Shown here: positions 1 through 6,077 of the stretch, in pieces
Position numbering within the stretch: position 1 is the first letter of the stretch
How the letters are laid out: each line of letters starts with the position of its first letter
DNA from: Actinomycetes bacterium
Lineage (GTDB): Bacteria > Planctomycetota > Phycisphaerae > JAACET01
Assembly (NCBI GenBank): GCA_030631725.1
Contig: DAOVKO010000018.1
Span: 1 to 16,392, forward strand
Direction: 5' to 3'
DNA length: 16,392 nucleotides
Position numbers and translations under genes: made by a program
The notes under the pieces: model-generated
What the model was told of the DNA's origin: nothing
Database searches by the model: none
What the model saw: the letters and a program-made list of their open reading frames with translations, nothing else

Positions 1-593
1 GGCTCCAGAGCCAAATCCTGGAGTATACTGGATTTGTCAGCCTTCTTGCGGTTGGCCTGCAAGGTATCGATCATTACATTGCCTACCAGGAATACTTTGC
101 TGTCGGCTATGCCCTCGCGCTTGAGATTCTCCACGCCACTAGGCTCAGTAACAAACAACAAATCACTGATTTGATCCGTCAGGATACGATTAATCTCTTC
201 GGGCATTGTCCTATCGAAGCTGCGCAGGCCCGCTTCCACGTGGGCTAATCGTACGCCCAGCTTCACGGCCACCAGGCCGCAAGCGATGGTACTGTTGACG
301 TCTCCAACAACGACCACATAGTCAGGCATGCGTTCCAACAACACCGGCTCAAAGCCCTTCATGATCTCGGCAGTCTGTTGGGCATGGCTACCCGAGCCCA
401 CCTCTAAGTTCACATCGGGTCTGGGTATTCCCAACTCATCAAAGAACAGCTTGCTCATATTCTTGTCATAATGCTGCCCTGTGTGGACCAGGTAACCACG
501 AATGTCGCCGCGCCGGGCGAACTCGGCCATCAGCGGAGCAATCTTCATGAAGTTAGGTCGAGCACCGCACACACAAATAACTTCCGTAGCCAT
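1..593 (-). CDS. wecB: UDP-N-acetylglucosamine 2-epimerase, N-terminal part (runs off window)
   Basis: Non-hydrolysing epimerase that interconverts UDP-GlcNAc and UDP-ManNAc in the cytoplasm for surface-glycan synthesis. About 197 codons are visible, roughly half of the usual 360-380; the rest lies beyond base 1. Translation from 593 shows the family landmarks in order: CGARPNFMKIAPL (residues 9-21), HTGQHYD (37-43), VVVVGDVNST, HVEAGLRSFDR, MPEEINR and VGNVMID. The ATG at 591-593 has an AGGAG at 599-603, five bases upstream. It follows galE by 49 bases on the same strand and is probably the third gene of that operon. The GARPNFMK form of the N-terminal motif is a common variant of the GTRPE form. 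The family is certain. The symbol wecB (rather than mnaA or similar) is a convention. Confidence 0.93.
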   Translation of the reverse strand, partial: MATEVICVCGARPNFMKIAPLMAEFARRGDIRGYLVHTGQHYDKNMSKLFFDELGIPRPDVNLEVGSGSHAQQTAEIMKGFEPVLLERMPDYVVVVGDVNSTIACGLVAVKLGVRLAHVEAGLRSFDRTMPEEINRILTDQISDLLFVTEPSGVENLKREGIADSKVFLVGNVMIDTLQANRKKADKSSILQDLALE

Positions 594-642
594 CTAAACT
601 CCTATATACGATAATTCACTCAAATTTTTGGCCGATGGGCGG

Positions 643-1674
643 CTATTTCTTCGGGAAACCCTGCGGGAAGCGCTGGTGAAAGTTCCAGGCGCTTTGGACA
701 ATGTCGCTCAAGTTTGCCGATTTCGGAGTCCAGCCGAGAACCTTCCGGGCCCGGGCGGAATCGCTGACCAGCTCGGGCGGATCGCCGGCACGCCGCTGGG
801 CCATTTTATACTCGATGGGCAAGTCGGTCACGGTTTTGCAAGTTTCGATTACCTCTTTGACCGAAAAGCCGGCGCTATTGCCCAGGTTCAAGGCCACTGA
901 TTGGCCTCCATCGGCTAAGTAGTCGAGAGCTAACAGGTGGGCGTCGGCTAAATCGCAGACGTGAATGTAATCGCGGACGCAAGTGCCGTCCGGCGTAGGA
1001 TAATCAGAGCCAAACACCTTCAAACTGCCCGGCAAAGCGTCGCTCAGTTCAGGGTGCTTTATTTTCAAGGCGGCCTTGAGCACCAGCGGAATCAGGTGGC
1101 TCTCGGGACGGTGGTCTTCGCCGATGCTGCCATCGGCGGCGGCGCCGGCGGCATTGAAATAACGCAGGGCCAGCCAGCGCAAGCCATAGGCCGAGCCGAA
1201 ATCATGCAGCATCCGTTCGAAAGTTAACTTGCTCCAGCCGTAAGGATTCACCGGGGCCGTGGGATGCTCCTCGGTGAGGGGAGAAAACTGCGGGTCGCCA
1301 TAGACCGCCGCCGTCGAAGAAAACACAATCGTTCGAACGTCATTCTCGATCATAGTTTCGAGCAGAACCAGGCCGTTACAGACGTTGTTGCGGTAATACT
1401 TGGCAGGATTTTTGACCGACTCTGCCACCAGGCTGCTGGCACAAAGGTGAACAACCGCCTCGATGGAATATTGGCTGAAAACCTCGTCTAAAAGGGTGCG
1501 ATCTCCAATCGAACCATTGACTAGCGGAACCGAATCAGGAAGCGAGGCCGCATGGCCGGTAGAGAGGTCGTCGATGACCACGGGATTGCGGCCGGCCTCG
1601 ATCAGGGCTCGGACAACATGGACGCCGATGTAACCAGCGCCGCCGCAGACCAGAATTGTATCATCGGTTTTCAT
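643..1674 (-). CDS. galE: UDP-glucose 4-epimerase
   Basis: Extended short-chain dehydrogenase that interconverts UDP-glucose and UDP-galactose using bound NAD. The 343-residue product has the NAD motif GGAGYIG (11-17), the SST catalytic serine region (119-121), the Tyr145-x3-Lys149 pair, and the GalE signatures LRYFNAAGA and DYPTPDGTCVRDYIHV. I chose the ATG at 1672-1674 over the one 21 bases upstream. It puts the Rossmann fold at the usual distance from the N-terminus, and its A is shared with the TGA stop of the preceding gene (TGATG), a classical translational-coupling arrangement. No clear Shine-Dalgarno sequence precedes it, which fits coupling. It lies between the SDR epimerase and wecB, all on the minus strand. 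Other UDP-hexose epimerisations (for example UDP-GlcNAc) cannot be excluded. Confidence 0.93.
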   Translation of the reverse strand: MKTDDTILVCGGAGYIGVHVVRALIEAGRNPVVIDDLSTGHAASLPDSVPLVNGSIGDRTLLDEVFSQYSIEAVVHLCASSLVAESVKNPAKYYRNNVCNGLVLLETMIENDVRTIVFSSTAAVYGDPQFSPLTEEHPTAPVNPYGWSKLTFERMLHDFGSAYGLRWLALRYFNAAGAAADGSIGEDHRPESHLIPLVLKAALKIKHPELSDALPGSLKVFGSDYPTPDGTCVRDYIHVCDLADAHLLALDYLADGGQSVALNLGNSAGFSVKEVIETCKTVTDLPIEYKMAQRRAGDPPELVSDSARARKVLGWTPKSANLSDIVQSAWNFHQRFPQGFPKK

Positions 1675-2621
1675 CAATGAGCGCTGCGAAACCAATTGAC
1701 AAAACTTTCCAGGCCCTTAGCCAAATCGGTGCTGGGATTATATCCCAATTCCTTCCGGGCCAAACTAATATCGGCGAAGGTTCGGTCAACATCGCCGGGC
1801 TGAAGCGGCTGGCGGTCGATAACGGCCTTTTTGCCAAGGGCCTTCTCGATAGCTGCCACCAAGTCGCGCAAGACGATAGGTTGCGATTCGCCGAGGTTGT
1901 AGATGTGATAGCCTTGGCAGCGGTCGATGGCTGCCAGGACGCCGGCAATGATGTCGTCGATATAAGTGAAATCGCGGCTCATGCTGCCGTCGCCGAAGAC
2001 GGGGATGGGCTTGCCGGCCTCTATCAGCCGGGTGAACTTGTGAATAGCAAGGTCGGGGCGCTGGCGTGGGCCGTAAACCGTGAAGAAACGCAGACAGGTG
2101 ATGTTGATCCCGAACAGATGGCAATAAGTATGGCAGAGCAGCTCGCCGGCTTTCTTGCTGGCAGCATAGGGTGAGATGGGGAAGTCCACGTTGTCGGACT
2201 CGGCAAAGGGAATTTTCTCATTGTTGCCGTAGACGCTGGAGCTGCTGCCGAAGATGAACTTGCCCAGCTCATACTTGCGGGCAGCCTCCAGCAGGCAAGC
2301 CGTGCCGGTTATATTCACGTCTTGATAACCCACCGGATCAGCTATGCTGGGCCTGACCCCAGCTTTGGCAGCCAAGTGAACCAACACATCAATGTCTCTG
2401 TCCTGCAAGAGAGAATCGAGCAGACCACCGTCGCGGATATCACCCTCGACGAGCCTGAACTTCTGCTGGTTTTGACATTGTCTGAGATTGGCCCGTTTAA
2501 CAGCTGGGTCGTAGAAGTCGTCAAAGTTGTCCAGGGCCAGGACTCCCCAGCCGCGGGCCAAAAGGGCCTCGCACAGATGTGAGCCGATAAACCCCGCTCC
2601 GCCTGTAACCAGTGCCTTCAT
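1674..2621 (-). CDS. NAD-dependent sugar-nucleotide epimerase, probably UDP-glucuronate 4-epimerase
   Basis: Extended SDR of 315 residues. Seen: GGAGFIGSHL (7-16), DNFDDFYDPAVKRANL (31-46), AGVRPSIADP (87-96), the SSSSVYG stretch (126-132), Tyr152-x3-Lys156, LRFFTVYGPRQRPD, and FGDGSMSRDFTYIDDI. The DNFxDFYDP stretch and SSSSVYGNNxKxPFxExDNVDFP are typical of UDP-glucuronate 4-epimerases (CapI/LpsL type), which make UDP-galacturonate. The GPRQRPD loop also occurs in related UDP-hexose epimerases, so the substrate is inferred. The ATG at 2619-2621 follows GGGGAG (2627-2632) with a 5-base spacer. It is the first gene of the operon with galE and wecB. A UDP-uronate-forming dehydrogenase sits at 6078-7727 and could supply the substrate. 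I saw no convincing promoter directly upstream. Confidence 0.82.
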   Translation of the reverse strand: MKALVTGGAGFIGSHLCEALLARGWGVLALDNFDDFYDPAVKRANLRQCQNQQKFRLVEGDIRDGGLLDSLLQDRDIDVLVHLAAKAGVRPSIADPVGYQDVNITGTACLLEAARKYELGKFIFGSSSSVYGNNEKIPFAESDNVDFPISPYAASKKAGELLCHTYCHLFGINITCLRFFTVYGPRQRPDLAIHKFTRLIEAGKPIPVFGDGSMSRDFTYIDDIIAGVLAAIDRCQGYHIYNLGESQPIVLRDLVAAIEKALGKKAVIDRQPLQPGDVDRTFADISLARKELGYNPSTDLAKGLESFVNWFRSAH

Positions 2622-2628
2622 GAGAGCT

Positions 2629-2874
2629 CCCCAATTGGTCGAGCTAGACTCCGTCCCCGTCGGTTGCGGGGCTAATGTGACACAACCCTTTTAGTACTAG
2701 TACGTTACGCGCCACCGCCGTAAATTGATACTCGCGGGCGGCTTCTCCCAAAGCCGCCTGCGGCAGCTTAGTCAGACCTTCAAGGTATTGACCGGCATAT
2801 AGATGCGGACTTTCTCAGCAATAGTACGACCGGCCTCTGGCGGGGGTTCACGGCCCGGAAACGACCAATTGGGG
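2629..2874. repeat. 246-base segment bounded by 13-bp inverted repeats
   Basis: CCCCAATTGGTCG at 2629-2641 is the exact reverse complement of CGACCAATTGGGG at 2862-2874. Each arm contains the self-complementary core CCAATTGG. The left arm overlaps the ribosome binding site of the epimerase gene. No flanking target-site duplication is visible and no protein is encoded, so a miniature mobile element is only one reading; paired binding sites for a regulator is another. Confidence 0.4.
2733..2762. repeat. GC-rich hairpin
   Basis: CGCGGGCGGCTT (2733-2744) pairs with AAGCCGCCTGCG (2751-2762) across a 6-base loop, 12 pairs including one G-T. There is no T-tract on either side, so it does not look like an intrinsic terminator. 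It may be a 5' leader structure of the epimerase operon or part of the inverted-repeat-bounded segment. Confidence 0.45.
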
Positions 2875-3086
2875 CCCCGCAAAGGCGGCGGTCCGGCCAA
2901 GGTTGATCTGGAAACATCTCTAGAACGGTCCGAAGAGCAGAGGCCGAGGCTTCTCTTAACGTAATATCAGTCAAACGTTGTACTTATATCGGCCAAGTCC
3001 GAAGTTTCCTTGACTGATTCTGGCCAAGCGGAGCCTGGCCATTACAGGATATGAGCTAAGCGGTGGTTTCGGGATGATAGACAAGG

Positions 3087-3120
3087 AAAAAAATGGCGGG
3101 ACTCATTGAGTCCCGCCATT
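3087..3120 (-). terminator. Rho-independent terminator of the secreted-protein gene
   Basis: A 13-bp perfect stem (AATGGCGGGACTC with its complement) around a 3-base loop spans 3092-3120. Read on the minus strand it is followed by seven Ts (3087-3093 as A on the plus strand). It lies about 80 bases after the stop codon at 3199. Textbook form; it separates this gene from the epimerase operon downstream. Confidence 0.92.
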
Positions 3121-3198
3121 GGATAGCACATACCGGGTCTGCTATCTACAGACAAATACCGTCCGCTAGAACCGAAAAGCTCAGACCTGAGACTTTTA

Positions 3199-4185
3199 TT
3201 ACCCCGGCGGCACGATGTTCACCGTGTCTGTGCCCGAGATTGGCACACCGCCAGTGGTCTCCGCTTCCAGCATTAGCTCGGTAGTAGTTTCGACCAGTGC
3301 ACCAGATGTGACCAGGTCCTGTACCCTGAAAAACGCAACTAAATCCATCAAGTGATCCCCGTCAACATCTTCGAAGGAGACCGCCAGTTTCGGAGCCTTT
3401 GCTGATCCACGAGATGTCACAACAGTGCCTCCGAGTGTGATGGGTTTAGTAAGGTCTATTGTGGAAACATCAATAGAGCTGCCTAAGATGGCCACCGGGA
3501 GCACGCCTTGGTCCGTCAGGTTGATGGAGTTCGGATCACTGCCCGGTTTGATGTCAATCTCAACCGTAATGCCCACATCGTAGGTGACGACTACTTTGTA
3601 CAGAAGACCCGCGGGATTATCACTTCCGCCCTCGCCTGTTCCGCCGGACGAGCCCGGCCAGTTCCTCGCGAGTATCTCAAGTTCATTTGTTCCGGCTATT
3701 GGTGTGAAGGTGTGTGTACTAGTCGATTGGAATGGAAACGGGCCACTGCCCCAGGTGACCACATCCACGGTATCCACTCCACCATTTGCATTCGTAGAAC
3801 CGCTTAGGCCGCTGTCGCCAACTGGCGCGCCGTTACACGAGACAGCATACGCGTTGTCAGCCGCAATCTCAATAGTCGCTGATATGTTGTACGCATTGTC
3901 GGGCAAGGTGAACCCGCGCGTGAACAATCTCCAGCTTCCATATGTCCCGTTCGTCTCGCGTGGATTTGCGCTCGAAATCCAGGTAGCTCCGGTGATCGTT
4001 GTCCACGCATCATTCTTAGGCACCACCACAGGCGAAACGGGAGTTCCAAAACCGCTGTTTGGACCTGCAGTCGACACCTCGACTGTACCTGATCCGGCCT
4101 CACTGTAGAGAACGAGCTCGTCGGCCGATGCTATCACCGACAAACTGAGGCATATGGACAATGTGAGTAGAATTACATTCTTCAT
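3199..4185 (-). CDS. Secreted protein with IDIKPGSDPN-type C-terminal domain
   Basis: 328 residues. A signal peptide is clear: MKNVILLTLS at the start, a hydrophobic core, and a likely cut after VIASA (residue 21). Residues about 55-205 are rich in Gly, Thr, Asn and beta-prone stretches (SWRLFTRGFTLP, IEIAADNAYAVSCNG, NELEILARNWPG), resembling a galactose-binding-like beta-sandwich; this is a structural guess. Residues 210-290 hold IDIKPGSDPNSINL, VLPVAILG and FEDVDGDHLMDLVAFF, a recurrent domain of secreted planctomycete and archaeal proteins with a calcium-loop-like DVDGDxxxD. No PEP-CTERM, LPXTG or other sorting tail is present. I chose the ATG at 4183-4185 because AGGAG (4193-4197) lies seven bases upstream; an ATG 27 bases earlier is in frame but would spoil the signal peptide. 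It has its own terminator and probably a long leader. Function unknown. Confidence 0.85.
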   Translation of the reverse strand: MKNVILLTLSICLSLSVIASADELVLYSEAGSGTVEVSTAGPNSGFGTPVSPVVVPKNDAWTTITGATWISSANPRETNGTYGSWRLFTRGFTLPDNAYNISATIEIAADNAYAVSCNGAPVGDSGLSGSTNANGGVDTVDVVTWGSGPFPFQSTSTHTFTPIAGTNELEILARNWPGSSGGTGEGGSDNPAGLLYKVVVTYDVGITVEIDIKPGSDPNSINLTDQGVLPVAILGSSIDVSTIDLTKPITLGGTVVTSRGSAKAPKLAVSFEDVDGDHLMDLVAFFRVQDLVTSGALVETTTELMLEAETTGGVPISGTDTVNIVPPG

Positions 4186-4516
4186 TTTGTTTCTCCTAAG
4201 TTTTTGTTTCATTTCTTGCTACGGACCGCCCGCAGCTAAAGTTTTCTCAATCCCTTGGCATAAGGTCAATCCGTTTGATTACCTGAAACATTTTTCCATA
4301 GGCCGTTCCTCCAAATATATTATTCTCTAATTTAGGCGGAGGAGTCAGAAATGGTGCAGAGTAAGGGGAGAATGTCAGTTCGGAGTTTGTTTCACCCCTT
4401 GTGTGATTACATCTGAAAGACCTTCTGCTCGTCCTTCATCTCATCATCCCCACTATTGCCATTCTCCAAAGACAATAGGCAGCCTAAGCCTGCCGTGGAG
4501 GGTCACCCACAAATTT
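4186..4516 (-). ncRNA. Candidate long structured 5' leader of the secreted-protein gene
   Basis: If transcription starts from the consensus promoter at 4523-4551, the mRNA has a leader of about 330 bases. Just after the predicted start it can fold into consecutive hairpins (plus-strand positions): 4495-4510 (GTGG/CCAC), 4478-4494 (GGCAG/CTGCC), 4453-4478 (8 pairs with one G-U) and 4415-4437 (7 pairs with one G-U). Further down GGAGG (4308-4312) precedes a six-codon open frame MEKCFR (4299-4279). I recognise no known riboswitch class. It may be a regulatory leader, a small RNA of its own, or coincidental folding. Confidence 0.35.
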
Positions 4517-4519
4517 GTG
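4508..4519. promoter_or_regulatory. 12-bp palindrome at the predicted transcription start
   Basis: CACAAATTTGTG is a perfect palindrome covering the predicted +1 region of the consensus promoter at 4523-4551. The position suits a repressor operator, but it could also be chance in AT-rich sequence. Confidence 0.4.
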
Positions 4520-4522
4520 CTC

Positions 4523-4551
4523 ATTATATCCAGGGGACCCGATAATGTCAA
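4523..4551 (-). promoter_or_regulatory. Perfect consensus sigma-70 promoter
   Basis: On the minus strand TTGACA (4546-4551) and TATAAT (4523-4528) match the consensus at all twelve positions and are separated by exactly 17 bases. The sequence upstream (4552-4585) is rich in A and T tracts, as in UP elements. The only gene it can serve is the secreted protein beginning at 4185. Confidence 0.78.
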
Positions 4552-4562
4552 GCATAAATTGC

Positions 4563-4591
4563 CCAAATTAACAAGAATTTGGCGATTTTTT
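4563..4591 (+). terminator. Weak terminator-like hairpin with T-tract
   Basis: CCAAATT (4563-4569) pairs with AATTTGG (4576-4582), followed by TTTTTT at 4586-4591 on the plus strand. The stem is short and AT-rich, and no plus-strand gene lies just upstream. It may be incidental or part of the UP-like region of the minus-strand promoter. Confidence 0.22.
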
Positions 4592-4702
4592 CGGACTGAT
4601 CCTTCAAAGTCCCCTTATTGGCCCAAAAACGCACCAAGATTCAAAGCATTGAATTTTAACCATCTCTGATGAGAAATAGTCGAGGAACTTATGAAACGCT
4701 GT

Positions 4703-4785
4703 ACTAGAGCCCACTTCATAACCTCGAAATCGCTGTTTTTGGTATTGATAACGCCCTTTTGGTGGGTTATGAAATGGCTTCTAGT
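4703..4785. repeat. Imperfect 21-bp inverted repeat over the end of the aminotransferase gene
   Basis: Arms at 4703-4723 and 4765-4785 are complementary at 18 of 21 positions and enclose 41 bases. The right arm contains the last codons and stop of the aminotransferase gene, so the transcript could end in a long hairpin. No T-tract follows, so it is not a standard intrinsic terminator. Confidence 0.5.
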
Positions 4786-5906
4786 ATTTCCAGGGCCTTG
4801 CCGGTGCCGCTGCCGGGAGTGACTTTATGGCCGCAGGCATTCAGGGCCTGCTCAACGGCGGCAATGACGCTGACGGCGTCTAGGGCGTCCACGTAGCCCA
4901 TATGGGAGATGCGGAATATCTTGCCGGACAGATGGGCCTGTCCGCCCGCCACCCACACGCCGAATTTCTCGCGGAGCAGGGAGCGGAACTGCTTGTCGTC
5001 GACGCCCTGGGGATAGCAAATGCTGGTCAGGCTGTCCACAGGGTCTGCGGCGAAGGGTTTCAGGCCCATGGCCAAGGCAGCCTGTCGCGTAGCCTCGGCA
5101 ATTTTAGCCGTCCGGGCCCAAATGTTCTCCAGCCCCTGGGCTTGGATCATCTCCAGGGCCTTGGCCAGGCCGCGGATCAACGTAACTGCCGGCGTGTAGG
5201 GATTGTCCCATTTCTTGAGCGAGTTGCGATAGCGTTTGATATCCAGGTAGTAGGCCTTGGGCTGGAAGGATTCGGCGATTTTCCAGGCTTTTGGCGAGAC
5301 GGCCAAAAACGCCAGGCCGGGCGGCAGCATCAGGGCCTTTTGCGAGCCGGTGGCGGCGATATCTATAGACCACTTATCGACTTCCAGCGGAATGGCCCCG
5401 GCAGAGGTGATGCAATCGACCATGAACAGGGCCGCAGTGGGGGCCACGATTTTGCCGATGGCCTCGACGTCGTTGCGGACACCTGTGGAGGTCTCCGAGT
5501 GAGTTACAATTACGGCCTTGATGGTGGAATCATCGGCCAGGGCCTTTTCTATAACGGCAGGATCGACGGCCCGGCTCCACTCAACGTCAATGTTGATATG
5601 ATCCAGGCCATAGGCCTCGCAGACCTCGGCCCAGCGCTGGCCGAATTTGCCTCCGCGGACCACCAGGGCCTTGGCCCCGGGCCCCAGGCAGCAGACGATG
5701 CCGGCCTCCATGGCAGAAGTGCCTGAGCCGGTGAAGGTCAGGACTTCATTCCTGCTGCGCAAGACATCCTGCAGGCCCTCGGTAACCTGTTTGAGCAAAT
5801 CACGGTATTGGCTGGTCCGATGGTGGAATATCGGCCGGGCCATCTCCAACAGAACTTCCTCGGGAACACCGGTCGGGCCGGGCGTAAACAAACGAATCTT
5901 GCTCAT
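4767..5906 (-). CDS. Class V PLP-dependent aminotransferase (serine/alanine-glyoxylate type)
   Basis: Fold-type I pyridoxal-phosphate enzyme of 379 residues, the normal length. Seen: LFTPGPTGVPEEVLLEMARPIFHHR (6-30, the family's N-terminal signature), TGSGTSAMEA (59-68) for cofactor phosphate, VTHSETSTG (134-142), Asp164 in VDCITSAG for the pyridine nitrogen, and Lys190 in GSQKALMLPPGL as Schiff-base lysine. Relatives act as serine-pyruvate, alanine-glyoxylate or phosphoserine-type aminotransferases, often beside serA; no serA is in view, so the substrate is open. The ATG at 5904-5906 is preceded by AGAGGTG. The in-frame TTG 18 bases upstream lies at that ribosome binding site and is not the start. 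It is divergent from the dehydrogenase at 6078. Confidence 0.9.
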   Translation of the reverse strand: MSKIRLFTPGPTGVPEEVLLEMARPIFHHRTSQYRDLLKQVTEGLQDVLRSRNEVLTFTGSGTSAMEAGIVCCLGPGAKALVVRGGKFGQRWAEVCEAYGLDHINIDVEWSRAVDPAVIEKALADDSTIKAVIVTHSETSTGVRNDVEAIGKIVAPTAALFMVDCITSAGAIPLEVDKWSIDIAATGSQKALMLPPGLAFLAVSPKAWKIAESFQPKAYYLDIKRYRNSLKKWDNPYTPAVTLIRGLAKALEMIQAQGLENIWARTAKIAEATRQAALAMGLKPFAADPVDSLTSICYPQGVDDKQFRSLLREKFGVWVAGGQAHLSGKIFRISHMGYVDALDAVSVIAAVEQALNACGHKVTPGSGTGKALEILEAIS

Positions 5907-5956
5907 GAATTCACCTCTTGGCAAACCAAGCGTGCATCTGGAACGTAGAAACTGGC

Positions 5957-5984
5957 ATTGTGTTCATTCGAAGGGCTTTGTCAA
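5957..5984 (-). promoter_or_regulatory. Promoter of the aminotransferase gene, with -35 dyad
   Basis: Minus strand: TTGACA (5979-5984) and CACAAT (5957-5962), 16 bases apart, the -10 matching 4 of 6. The -35 lies in a dyad, GGGCTT (5973-5978) and AAGCCC (5983-5988) around 4 bases, which may be an operator. The start codon is about 50 bases downstream of the -10. Confidence 0.45.
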
Positions 5985-6013
5985 GCCCAGGTTGATTAGA
6001 GCCGATGCGGTGT

Positions 6014-6042
6014 TTGACGAAAATCGTCAAGCAACGTATGAT
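6014..6042 (+). promoter_or_regulatory. Promoter of the dehydrogenase gene with overlapping palindrome
   Basis: TTGACG (6014-6019), 17-base spacer, TATGAT (6037-6042), about 35 bases before the ATG at 6078. The -35 and the first part of the spacer form a perfect dyad, TTGACGA and TCGTCAA around AAA (6014-6030), well placed for a repressor that would block polymerase. Confidence 0.62.
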
Positions 6043-6077
6043 GGCGGGCAGGTCCAGAATCCAGGAAAGGAGCTAGA

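Larger units (their letters stand above)
2622..3086. other. Non-coding stretch upstream of the epimerase operon
   Basis: No gene is supported here. It lies between the terminator of the secreted-protein gene and the start of the epimerase operon, so the operon promoter should be in it; I could not pick one with confidence. It contains a 12-bp GC-rich hairpin (2733-2762) and a 13-bp perfect inverted repeat (2629-2641 and 2862-2874). The only open frame (2780-2974, minus) begins at TTG, lacks a ribosome binding site and resembles no family I know. Confidence 0.6.

Noticed and set aside
2780..2974. 64-codon open frame on the minus strand in the gap before the epimerase operon
   Set aside because: TTG start, no ribosome binding site, Arg/Pro-rich composition typical of random GC-rich frames, no family resemblance.
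3584..4108. Long open frame antisense to the secreted-protein gene
   Set aside because: Shadow of a real gene with signal peptide, domain motifs, ribosome binding site and terminator on the other strand.
3199..4185. PEP-CTERM sorted protein
   Set aside because: The C-terminus has no PEP motif, membrane anchor or basic tail; it ends in TVNIVPPG.
4351..4416. 21-codon plus-strand frame with GGAGGAG six bases upstream
   Set aside because: Good ribosome binding site, but it is antisense to the proposed leader, very short, and lacks a clear promoter; the downstream terminator-like hairpin is weak.
4403..4669. 88-codon plus-strand frame
   Set aside because: GTG start without a ribosome binding site; it overlaps the consensus minus-strand promoter and the leader hairpins; composition is not protein-like.
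4902..5726. 274-codon frame antisense to the aminotransferase
   Set aside because: The aminotransferase frame has all catalytic motifs; the antisense frame is a GC-skew shadow with no start signal.
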